From positions 1 through 64,000 of the forward strand of contig JAPKYO010000013.1 of the NCBI GenBank assembly GCA_026394265.1: a stretch of 64,000 nucleotides of DNA, read 5' to 3'. Each line of letters opens with the position of its first letter. Position 1 is the stretch's first letter. Below, piece after piece: positions 16,362 through 23,476 of the stretch. The position numbers were made by a program, and so were the translations under genes. Below the pieces are notes generated by a model. That model was not told the DNA's origin and ran no database searches. It was given only the letters and a program-made list of their open reading frames with translations. This DNA comes from Candidatus Bathyarchaeota archaeon (GTDB lineage Archaea; Thermoproteota; Bathyarchaeia; TCS64).

Positions 16362-16930
16362 TACTGTATCCCCTCGCGGGAGACGAAGGTGGCGGGGGCC
16401 TTTACCTCCCTGACCTCGTTTACGAAGTCGGCCCTGTCGATGAGTTTCTGGGGCGTGTATCTGCCGGTGAGTATGGCGTCGGTGCCCGGGGGGAGCTTGT
16501 CGAGGAGGGCGAGCACGTCGGCGGTGTCCACGATGCCCATGTGGGCGGCGAGGCAGACCTCGTCGAGTATGAGAAGCTCCGGCGGGTGATCCCCCTTTAG
16601 CACCCTCTCCGCGTACCTGAGCGCCTCCGCGGCGGCCTCCTTGTCCTCCCCGGATGGGCGGCGTAGGCTCGCCTTGAATCCCCCTATCCTGACCTCGTCC
16701 CCGTCCTTGGCCGCCTTTATCCAGCCCTGTCTGCCGAACTGCATTATCGTGTAGAGGGGGCCGATGGTCTTTGCGGCCTTGTATTCTCCGGTCTCCTTCC
16801 AGTGTTTTAGGAACTGTATGATGGTGACGTGGTGGCCGTGGGCGACGCTGCGTAGGGCGATGCCGAGGGCTGCGGTTGTTTTGCCGCCGCCTGTGCCGTA
16901 GTAGAGGTAGATGTGGCCCATGCCGGTCAC
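16358..16930 (-). CDS. cobO: Cob(I)alamin adenosyltransferase (CobO/BtuR family)
   Basis: A 190-residue ATP-dependent enzyme that adds the adenosyl group to cob(I)alamin or its corrinoid precursor. The P-loop GTGGGKTTAALG lies at about residues 13-24, and the family motif LLILDEVCLAAHMG near the middle. The start is GTG at 16928-16930, overlapping the TGA of nrdJ as GTGA. An ATG three codons in is an alternative. Coupling to the adenosylcobalamin-dependent ribonucleotide reductase makes sense, since the enzyme makes the cofactor the reductase needs. Confidence 0.93.
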   Translation of the reverse strand: MTGMGHIYLYYGTGGGKTTAALGIALRSVAHGHHVTIIQFLKHWKETGEYKAAKTIGPLYTIMQFGRQGWIKAAKDGDEVRIGGFKASLRRPSGEDKEAAAEALRYAERVLKGDHPPELLILDEVCLAAHMGIVDTADVLALLDKLPPGTDAILTGRYTPQKLIDRADFVNEVREVKAPATFVSREGIQY

Positions 16931-19026
16931 CCGCAGACCTCGCAGCCCTCGATGGGGCGGCCGCCGGCGTACTCGGCGCTGGCTGTGGCGACCTTACCCT
17001 CGCCGCGTGCCTCGACGCCTAGGTTTAGGACCTGTGTGCCCTTGCTGCCGTAGCGGTAGACGGTGACGCCCTTGCAGCCGAGCTTGTGGGCGAGGCGGTA
17101 GACGCCGTCGACGTCGCTGAGGCTTGCGTCCTCGGGGAGGTTTACGGTCTTGGAGACGGCGTTCTCCGTGTGGCGCTGGAAGGCTGCCTGTATCTTGACG
17201 TGCCACTGGGGGGCGATGTCGTGGGCGGTGACGAATAGGCGGCGTATGTCCTCGGGGATGCCTTCGATGTCCTTGATGGTGCCGTGGCTGACGATCTTCT
17301 CCAGCGTCTCGCCGCCGTAGAAGTCGCGCTCCTTCGCCATCTGCTCGAAGATGGGGTGGAGTTCGAATAGTCGTGCGCCTTCGAGGACGTGGCGCATGAA
17401 GGCGACGGCGAATAGTGGTTCGATGCCGGAGGAGCACCCGGCGATGATGCTTATCGTGCCGGTGGGGGCGACGGTTGTGACGGTGGCGTTGCGACGCGCC
17501 TTGAACCTGCCCTTCCAGATGCTCGCCGGGAAGTTGGGGAAGCTGCCACGCTGGAGGCCGAGTTGCTCGGATGCCTTGCCCGCCTCCTCGTTTATGAACG
17601 AGGCAATCTCTTCACCGACCTCCGCCGCCCTCTCGGAGTCGTATGGGACGCCGAGGAGGATGAGTAGGTCGGCGAAGCCCATGACGCCGAGGCCTATCTT
17701 CCTGTTGGCGCGGGTGATGGCGTCCGTCTCCTTTAGGGGGTAGGGGTTTACGTCGATGACGTTGTCGAGGAAGTGGACGGCGGTGCGCACCGTCTTGCCG
17801 AGCTTCTCGTAGTCGATCTTGTTGCCGTCGATCATCTTGGCAAGGTTGATGCTACCGAGGTTGCAGGACTCGTAGGGGAGGAGAGGTTGTTCGCCGCAGG
17901 GGTTGGTTGACTCGATGGCGCCGAGGGTGGGGGTGGGGTTGTGGCGGTTGACCTCGTCGATGAAGACGATGCCGGGGTCTCCGCTGCGCCACGCGTTGTC
18001 GACGAGTCTGTCCCAGACGTATCGGGCGCTGAGGCACTTGACGGGCTTCTTTGTTCGGGGGTTGATGAGGTCGTAGTCGGTGTTCTCCTCGACGGCGCGC
18101 ATGAAGGCGTCTGTGGCTGTGACGCTTATGTTGAAGTTTGTGAGTGCGCCGGGGCGGGTCTTGGCGGTTATGAATTCGATGACGTCGGGGTGGTCGACTC
18201 GGAGTATGGCCATCATGGCGCCTCGGCGCCTGCCTCCTGCTTTGATGACCTCTGTTGCTGCGTCGAATATCTTCATGAAGCTGACGGGGCCGGATGCGAC
18301 GCCCATTGTTGTTTTTACGACGTCGCCTGCGGGGCGGAGCCTGCTGAAGTCGAATCCTACTCCTCCGCCGGTCTGTTCGATTAGCGCCATGTTCTTGAGG
18401 CTTGTGAATATGCCTTCGAGGCTGTCTTCGATGGGGAGGACGTAGCAGGCGCTTAGGGCGAAGCCGGTCTTTGTGCCGGCGTTGAAGAGTGTGGGGCTGT
18501 TGGGTAGGAATTCGAGTCTGCTCATGGCTTCGTAGAACTCCTTGGCGGTGGCGGCTGGGTCGTCGCCGTAGAGGTGGTCGGCTTCGGCGACTGCCTTGGC
18601 GACGCGCATGAACATGCCGGTGGGGGTCTCCATGAGGTTGCCCTTGTCGTCCTTGAGGAGGTAGCGTTTTTCGAGGACCTCCATGGCGTTTAGGGTGAGT
18701 TTGGGTTCGTCGAGGATGCCGAGTTCGCCCCTGAGGGCGCGTAGTTCGGCCTTCTTGGTTCTGTAGGTTTGGTAGTCGTCGGCGACGCGTGTGTGGCCGG
18801 TCTCGTGTAGGGTCTGGACGACGAGGTCTTGGATGGCTTCGACGCCGGGGGTCTTGCCGGCGTAGAGTGTGTTGAGCTTCTCGACGACCCTGTCGCTGAT
18901 GGTTTTGGCGGTGTCCCCGTCTTTGCCCTCGACGGCGTAGAGGGCCTTGTAGATGGCGTTTGTGATCTTGGTCTGGTCGAAGGGTGCTAGTCTGCCGTCC
19001 CTCTTCTTGACGCGTGTTACCGTCAT
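16927..19026 (-). CDS. nrdJ: Adenosylcobalamin-dependent (class II) ribonucleotide reductase
   Basis: A 699-residue enzyme that reduces ribonucleotides to deoxyribonucleotides. It has an N-terminal ATP-cone (VTRVKKRDGRLAPFDQTKI), the catalytic barrel with SACYVLPIEDSLEG and the NPCGEQPLLPYESCNLGS finger loop, and the C-terminal redox pair GCEVCG used for reduction by thioredoxin or glutaredoxin. The tyrosyl-radical subunit and the class III glycyl-radical motif are absent, fitting class II. The cofactor-making cobO overlaps its stop codon. The P-loop/deoxyribosyltransferase-like gene lies 55 bases upstream on the same strand, making this a nucleotide-metabolism cluster. Confidence 0.96.
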   Translation of the reverse strand: MTVTRVKKRDGRLAPFDQTKITNAIYKALYAVEGKDGDTAKTISDRVVEKLNTLYAGKTPGVEAIQDLVVQTLHETGHTRVADDYQTYRTKKAELRALRGELGILDEPKLTLNAMEVLEKRYLLKDDKGNLMETPTGMFMRVAKAVAEADHLYGDDPAATAKEFYEAMSRLEFLPNSPTLFNAGTKTGFALSACYVLPIEDSLEGIFTSLKNMALIEQTGGGVGFDFSRLRPAGDVVKTTMGVASGPVSFMKIFDAATEVIKAGGRRRGAMMAILRVDHPDVIEFITAKTRPGALTNFNISVTATDAFMRAVEENTDYDLINPRTKKPVKCLSARYVWDRLVDNAWRSGDPGIVFIDEVNRHNPTPTLGAIESTNPCGEQPLLPYESCNLGSINLAKMIDGNKIDYEKLGKTVRTAVHFLDNVIDVNPYPLKETDAITRANRKIGLGVMGFADLLILLGVPYDSERAAEVGEEIASFINEEAGKASEQLGLQRGSFPNFPASIWKGRFKARRNATVTTVAPTGTISIIAGCSSGIEPLFAVAFMRHVLEGARLFELHPIFEQMAKERDFYGGETLEKIVSHGTIKDIEGIPEDIRRLFVTAHDIAPQWHVKIQAAFQRHTENAVSKTVNLPEDASLSDVDGVYRLAHKLGCKGVTVYRYGSKGTQVLNLGVEARGEGKVATASAEYAGGRPIEGCEVCG

Positions 19027-19081
19027 CGCCGTTTCACGGTTATTCGGTTGGTCACGGCTGTATTAGAACTGAGGGGTGGGG

Positions 19082-20224
19082 TTAGGGTTTGGAGTAGAGG
19101 TCGAGGGGGGTCTGCCCGGTGAGCTTGGATTCCTTGATGAGGAAGTCGCGTAGCTCGGATTCGTCTTTGAAGATGCGTGTGCTGTACCATTCGAAGAATG
19201 GGCTTGGTTCGTAGGGGTAGTAGACGTAGACGAGTTTGGCGAGGCTCTTGGCGTAAACCATCTCGCACATGACGCCGGCGCTGATGCTTTGGCGTGGGTG
19301 GTAGACGACGACGAGTTGGCTGTTTTCTATGATCTTGTAGTCGGTGTCGATGATTTGGAAGCGTAGGTTTTTGATGGCGGGTTCGACTTCGGCGGCGTCT
19401 AGGGTGACTTGTTTGGGGCCGTCGCGGTACTGTATGCGTACGGGGATGCGTGCGGGGCGTGGCTCGCCCTTGTCGATGGCGGTGTTTAGGGCGTCGCGCC
19501 ACGACTCGACTATCTCCCAGTCCTTGATCATGATGGGGTCGTAGACTATGTAGTAGTCCTTGAGGGAGTTGGCGAATTTGGTGAAGCGCTTGAAGGCGTC
19601 CTCCTCCTCGCCGGTGATGGGGTGGCTCAGGTAGAACTTCTCCTTGCGTGGGTTGTAGATGAGGTCGCGTAGGAAGTCTGGGCCGTTCTCGTAGGCGACT
19701 ATCTGTACCTCTTTGCGGGGGGTGAAGTTGCGGGCTTGTTCGTAGACGTCTGCCATTTCTTCGCGGCGCCAGTTGGCTATTTCGCCGAGGGTGTATCGGT
19801 GGTCGCTCCACTGGGGGTCGGCTGCGAGGCGTTCGCGGACCCTGATTATGTCGTCGAATACGACGATGAAGAGGTCGGGGTTGAGGCGCTCGACGTCGCC
19901 GTGGTCTAGTCCTTTGAAGCGGTTGCCTTTCCACTCGAAGTGGTGGGGGGTGCTGATTATGTGGACGCCGGGGTGGTCCTTGATCTCGGCCTCGATGCGT
20001 GCGACTGCGGCTTCGCGGAGTGCGTCCATCTTGTCGGGCTGGCTGTCGTAGAAGTCGAGGATGTTTAGTTTGCTTAGGTTTGTGCCGTCGGCCTTGGCTT
20101 GTTCGACGATGTATTGGAAGAGGTGGTAGTAGTGGAAGCTTGCCTTCTCCTTCATCTTTGTTAGCATCTCGTCGCGGCCGTTGCCGGGGGGGCCGGTGCA
20201 GACGATGACACGCCGAAGAGACAT
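19082..20224 (-). CDS. P-loop kinase-like domain fused to a nucleoside 2-deoxyribosyltransferase-like domain
   Basis: A 380-residue two-domain protein. Residues 1-190 look like an adenylate-kinase-type P-loop NTPase (VIVCTGPPGNGRDEML, with the P-loop Lys-Ser/Thr pair replaced by Arg-Asp). Residues 205-375 begin EKFYLSHPITG and end with SAGVMCEMVYAKSLAKLVYVY, which matches the start (YLAGP) and the glutamate-containing E-x-(G)YA segment of PF05014-type deoxyribosyltransferases. Position beside nrdJ supports a role in deoxynucleotide salvage or pool control. The missing Lys in the P-loop argues against a normal kinase. The fold call for the C-terminal half is inference from motifs only. Confidence 0.6.
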   Translation of the reverse strand: MSLRRVIVCTGPPGNGRDEMLTKMKEKASFHYYHLFQYIVEQAKADGTNLSKLNILDFYDSQPDKMDALREAAVARIEAEIKDHPGVHIISTPHHFEWKGNRFKGLDHGDVERLNPDLFIVVFDDIIRVRERLAADPQWSDHRYTLGEIANWRREEMADVYEQARNFTPRKEVQIVAYENGPDFLRDLIYNPRKEKFYLSHPITGEEEDAFKRFTKFANSLKDYYIVYDPIMIKDWEIVESWRDALNTAIDKGEPRPARIPVRIQYRDGPKQVTLDAAEVEPAIKNLRFQIIDTDYKIIENSQLVVVYHPRQSISAGVMCEMVYAKSLAKLVYVYYPYEPSPFFEWYSTRIFKDESELRDFLIKESKLTGQTPLDLYSKP

Positions 20225-20354
20225 AGGTGAAGATTAGACGGAGCGCACTTTTATCTCCATATCCTTACAACGAATTTTACTCTTCTTAACTTTTATAAAA
20301 TTTAATTTTATGTTAACTTTTTTATGTGTATACCCTTACTATGATGTGAGCTAT

Positions 20355-21284
20355 ATGATTCCTGATTATGGCAAAATAATGCTTCCCTTATTAAAACAAC
20401 TTTCAGATGATCAGATTCATACAAATCAAGAATCGATTCAATATATTTCTAAAATATATAATTTGACTGAGGAAGAAAAACAGGAATTACAGCCAAGTGG
20501 TTGGCAGAGAGTTATTGATAATCGAGTTGGTTGGGCAAAATTTTACCTTGTCAAAGCAGGGCTAGTCGAAGCTCCCCGAAGAGGATCGATGAAAATCACA
20601 AAATTAGGCCACGAAGCGCTAAAGAAAAAACCCGTTGAAATTGATGTTGATTTTCTTATGCAATTCGAACCTTTTAAGGAATTCAATTCTTCTATGCAGC
20701 AAAAAGGGAGAGAGAAAAAACCAAAAAACGATAAGAAAAAGGATGTTGAACCTCTAACTCCCGAAGAACTCATGATTTCAGGTTTTAAACAAATACAAGA
20801 GAAACTCTATAGTGATCTTTTAGACCGGCTACTTCACGTAAAGCCTGAAATTTTTGAGAGAATCGTTCTCGATCTGCTTCAAGCGATGGGGTATGGTGAT
20901 TTTAGACCCGATGCAGGAAAAGTTACCGGAAAAAGCGGGGATGAGGGGATCGATGGGGAAATTAAGGAGGATAAATTGGGGCTCGATATTATTCGAATTC
21001 AGGCGAAACGCTGGAAGGCTTCTGTTGGAAGGCCAGAAGTAATGAGTTTTGTAGGTGCCCTTGCCGGGAAAAAATCCCGAAAAGGCATTTTCATAACTAC
21101 CTCCTCATTCACAAAAGAGGCTATTGACTATGCTTCAAACCTCGAAAACAAAGTAATTCTCATCGATGGTTCGTCTTTAGTTAAATATATGGAAGAATAT
21201 AGCGTCGGGGTCTCGTCCAATTATAAATATGAAATTAAAAAGATCGATACAGATTACCTCTCTTTTGACGAATCGGCTCAATAA
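20355..21284 (+). CDS. mrr: Mrr-type restriction endonuclease
   Basis: A 309-residue probable type IV restriction nuclease against modified DNA. It has an N-terminal Mrr winged-helix domain (residues 5-95, starting IPDYGKIMLPLLKQLSDDQ), a charged linker rich in Lys near 120-140, and a C-terminal PD-(D/E)xK domain with the GDEGIDG ... IQAKRWK catalytic motif. ATG 20355 places the N-terminal domain normally and is preceded by GATGTGAG. An in-frame ATG lies 15 codons upstream. The gene is strikingly AT-rich compared with its neighbours and uses A/T-ending codons, so it was probably acquired recently. It sits directly beside a tRNA-Arg gene. No methylase or partner subunit is present. Confidence 0.9.
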   Translation: MIPDYGKIMLPLLKQLSDDQIHTNQESIQYISKIYNLTEEEKQELQPSGWQRVIDNRVGWAKFYLVKAGLVEAPRRGSMKITKLGHEALKKKPVEIDVDFLMQFEPFKEFNSSMQQKGREKKPKNDKKKDVEPLTPEELMISGFKQIQEKLYSDLLDRLLHVKPEIFERIVLDLLQAMGYGDFRPDAGKVTGKSGDEGIDGEIKEDKLGLDIIRIQAKRWKASVGRPEVMSFVGALAGKKSRKGIFITTSSFTKEAIDYASNLENKVILIDGSSLVKYMEEYSVGVSSNYKYEIKKIDTDYLSFDESAQ

Positions 21285-21365
21285 TTTTTTTCGTTATCTA
21301 TGGTGGCGTAAGTTCGCGCCCCGTGGAAACGCTTTAAACCCTAATCTTCAAACCCTAGGTGGTGT

Positions 21366-21441
21366 GAGCCCGTAGCCCAGCGGATAAGGCGCCGGCCTCC
21401 GAAGCCGGAGAACGTGGGTCCGAATCCCACCGGGCTCGCCA
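21366..21441 (+). tRNA. tRNA-Arg (anticodon CCG)
   Basis: The acceptor stem GAGCCCG pairs with CGGGCTC. The anticodon stem CCGGC/GCCGG encloses the loop CTCCGAA, giving anticodon CCG. The T arm is GTGGG/CCCAC. Discriminator G is followed by an encoded CCA. TTTAAACC about 30 bases upstream may be the TATA box. There is no intron. It flanks the AT-rich mrr island. Confidence 0.95.
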
Positions 21442-21562
21442 CAACCAACACTCGTTCCGCCATCTGAACCACACAACGAATGCAACAAACAAGAGATGTC
21501 TCCCCCGAAACCACACCTAACCCTCCATAAGTCTTAAAAGCCAAGCCCTCAAGCTTTTAATC

Positions 21563-21680
21563 GCGGATGAAACCAACGCGGGAGAGTCCGCAGCGACGGC
21601 GTCTTTCCAGCCTTCGGCGAGAGGGCAACACGCAGCCGCCGCGAAAATGGGCGCCTTCAGCAAGCGCCCCAATCTTTTCA
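21563..21680 (+). ncRNA. Candidate small non-coding RNA (weak)
   Basis: The stretch between the two tRNAs holds no credible gene. It does contain a TATA-like GCTTTTAAT at about 21552-21560. A perfect hairpin GGGCGC-loop-GCGCCC follows at 21649-21669, then AATCTTTT, resembling a terminator. Between them GCGGA and TCCGC can also pair. No known RNA family is recognised. A transcript of about 100 nt is possible but unproven. Confidence 0.22.
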
Positions 21681-21726
21681 TCCACCGAACGCTCACCCAT
21701 ATAAGCCTGAAGCGTAACATTTACTT

Positions 21727-21799
21727 GGGGCTGTAAGATAATGGAAAGACTGGCGGGCTGCTGACCCGCATAATGCGAGTTCGAATCTCGCCAGCCCCA
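21727..21799 (+). tRNA. tRNA-like gene, class I with anticodon GCU (nominally Ser)
   Basis: The 73-nt cloverleaf is complete. Acceptor GGGGCTG pairs with CAGCCCC, anticodon stem GCGGG/CCCGC encloses the loop CTGCTGA, and the T arm is GCGAG/CTCGC with loop TTCGAAT. The anticodon reads GCU, which decodes serine AGC/AGU. However, the variable loop is only five bases (ATAAT), whereas serine tRNAs have a long variable arm. The discriminator is A, not G. The D stem has an A-A mismatch (AGAT/GACT). CCA is not encoded. A TATA box (CATATAAGC, about 21696-21704) lies at the right distance. The amino acid identity is uncertain. Confidence 0.75.
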
Positions 21800-21809
21800 C
21801 AACGCAGCT

Positions 21810-21995
21810 TCAGGGAACTATCCCGAGGCGCCTGAATCTCTTCCTTGCATCTCCCCGCATCAACCTGAGAATCTCCTCAAAGTCGGATGGCAAGAAGCCA
21901 GAGCAATCCTCCCAGATCGACTCTTTTTCCTTGTTTCCTTTATCGCATTCGTTCTCTTCCATCCCAACTCCTCCCGGCATTTCCTTGTGCGCCAT
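21810..21995 (-). CDS. Small hypothetical protein
   Basis: A 61-codon frame encoding a highly charged protein (EENECDKGNKEKESIWEDC near the middle, then a basic C-terminus MRGDARKRFRRLGIVP). No family is recognised. It is preceded by ATAAA immediately before the ATG, but no clear TATA box or ribosome site is seen. Its charge pattern looks protein-like, and it occupies an otherwise empty 400-base stretch. The first credible start may be the internal ATG 11 codons later. Existence is uncertain. Confidence 0.3.
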   Translation of the reverse strand: MAHKEMPGGVGMEENECDKGNKEKESIWEDCSGFLPSDFEEILRLMRGDARKRFRRLGIVP

Positions 21996-22088
21996 TTTAT
22001 GGTACCGTAACCACAGAATGCCCCCTCATTGAAATAACCCAACTCACCCCTGCGACGAATATCGCCTGATCCGCCGCCACATATTCGC

Positions 22089-22165
22089 CGCTAACGGAGC
22101 CAGAAAACAGCCCCAAAACGGGAAACAAGCCCAAACATCCGGAAACGCGACGGCGGCGGAGGAGG
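22089..22165. repeat. Dispersed repeat, copy C (diverged)
   Basis: Part of a non-coding family seen also at 26193-26293 and 59726-59827. It shares the order GCC-AAAAC-x-CCCCAAAAC, GAAACAAGCCCAAA, CATCxGGAAACGCGACGGCG. It is the most diverged copy and lacks the C-rich tail. It lies in the gap downstream of the cyclotransferase-like gene at 22226-22690. The rest of 21996-22225 shows no gene. Confidence 0.45.
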
Positions 22166-22225
22166 AAACGGGAAATCACATGCACGCACGCCACAGAGAG
22201 CCCTAGACGCGGGAACGAAGCACTA

Positions 22226-22690
22226 TTACTTCTCCGAGGACTCGGGAAGCGTCGGGTAGAGGTCCACGAACCTCTTCGCATACGCCGGGTCTATCCCATG
22301 CTCCCTCATCCCCTCGACCATCCACGAGACGTATTTCTTCGCCGGCATGTACGGCCCCTCCGGCTTCACGACGCGGTAGAGGTCCGCCGTGTACCACCTC
22401 CCATCCTCCCCAAGCACCTTGAAGCCCTCCCTCTTGTAGACCCCCAGAGGCACCTTCTCCAAGATGTCCAGCGCCGCTATCTCCTTCGGGTCCACCTCGT
22501 AGATGACGCCGTGAACCATCTCCCCCGGCGCCTCGATGATCGTGCTGATCCCGCCCTTCAGATTATCCGAGTAGCGCCTGAACTCTATGTGGAAGTTGGG
22601 TAGGAGGGCGCGCCTCACGAAGACGGCGCTCGGCGTATATTGCCTCACATACTTCGTGGATAGGTTCGAGCCATAGGCAAAATAGAGCAT
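22226..22690 (-). CDS. Gamma-glutamylcyclotransferase-like protein (AIG2/GGCT fold)
   Basis: A 154-residue protein starting MLYFAYGSNLS, the hallmark substrate-binding motif of the GGCT/AIG2 fold. A candidate catalytic glutamate lies in IIEAPGEMVHGVIYEV. Members cleave gamma-glutamyl amines to 5-oxoproline or act as cyclotransferases in peptide and amine turnover. The substrate here is unknown. The start ATG 22688-22690 gives the canonical N-terminus, and an upstream ATG would add eight poorly conserved residues. A clear paralogue lies at 48082-48531 with the same length and architecture. Confidence 0.85.
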   Translation of the reverse strand: MLYFAYGSNLSTKYVRQYTPSAVFVRRALLPNFHIEFRRYSDNLKGGISTIIEAPGEMVHGVIYEVDPKEIAALDILEKVPLGVYKREGFKVLGEDGRWYTADLYRVVKPEGPYMPAKKYVSWMVEGMREHGIDPAYAKRFVDLYPTLPESSEK

Positions 22691-22765
22691 GGGTACCCCA
22701 CGCCACGAACCCATAAGAGACTTACCCCGCTAAACCTTAAATCCCGCCATCCGCCGGGGACGAAC

Positions 22766-23407
22766 ATGGCGCCCGACTCACACCAAGAACAGGAGGACGA
22801 ACTCGACCACGGCATAACCCTCTCAGTCAACGTGAAGATCGACGTCGACCACACCGTCTACGACCTCACCGAGGCCAAAGCCATCCTCGCCAAGGCGCGG
22901 AGAATCGCCGTCGGGGACTGCCCATGCCGAAGCGAACACCACAGATGCGATGCCCCCCTAGACGTCTGCCTCAGCCTCGACGAACAAGCCGACGCAGGCA
23001 TCAAAGGAGGAGGCAGCCACGAGATCACCCTAGACGAGGCACTCGCCACACTCAAGCGCAGCCACGAGGCAGGCCTCGTACACATGGCATACGTCGCCAA
23101 GGGCAACGACAAGCCCAAGATACTCTGCAGCTGCTGCGGCTGCTGCTGCAACACCCTCCGCCCCATGATCGAGAAGGGCACATACCCTCTCATACTCACC
23201 TCACGCCTCATCGCCGAAGACGACCACGACAAATGCACCGCCTGCGGCGCCTGCGTCAACCGCTGCATATTCAGGACCAGGCAACTCGTCGACGGAGAAC
23301 TCGTCTACGACCCCACCCACTGCATGGGATGCGGCGTCTGCGTCTCAACATGCCCCACCGGCACCATCAAGATGGTCCCACGCGGGACAGAACCAATCAG
23401 AAAGTAG
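22766..23407 (+). CDS. Polyferredoxin-like Fe-S protein
   Basis: A 213-residue protein with three cysteine regions. The first is an unusual CPCRSEHHRCDAPLDVC segment at about residues 52-68. The second is a cysteine cluster CSCCGCCC near 127-134. The third is two classic [4Fe-4S] ferredoxin motifs at the C-terminus (CTACGACVNRC and CMGCGVCVSTC). Such proteins appear in anaerobic archaea and deltaproteobacteria as electron carriers for unidentified reductases. It is cytosolic, with no signal peptide. It lies upstream of argS but is separated by a 69-base gap, so operon membership is uncertain. The redox partner is unknown. Confidence 0.78.
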   Translation: MAPDSHQEQEDELDHGITLSVNVKIDVDHTVYDLTEAKAILAKARRIAVGDCPCRSEHHRCDAPLDVCLSLDEQADAGIKGGGSHEITLDEALATLKRSHEAGLVHMAYVAKGNDKPKILCSCCGCCCNTLRPMIEKGTYPLILTSRLIAEDDHDKCTACGACVNRCIFRTRQLVDGELVYDPTHCMGCGVCVSTCPTGTIKMVPRGTEPIRK

Positions 23408-23476
23408 CCACAAATGGAGCGATACTCATTTTAGGGCGCTACCCCCCCGCCATACTGGACAAAAGAGTGAATTGAC

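Noticed and set aside
19023..19934. 303-codon minus-strand frame next to nrdJ
   Set aside because: It is an out-of-frame reading of the P-loop/deoxyribosyltransferase-like gene, and extremely Arg/Pro-rich.
21366..21441. tRNA as the attachment site of an integrated element carrying mrr
   Set aside because: No second copy of the tRNA 3' end is visible on the far side of the AT-rich region, and no integrase is present, so site-specific integration is not supported.
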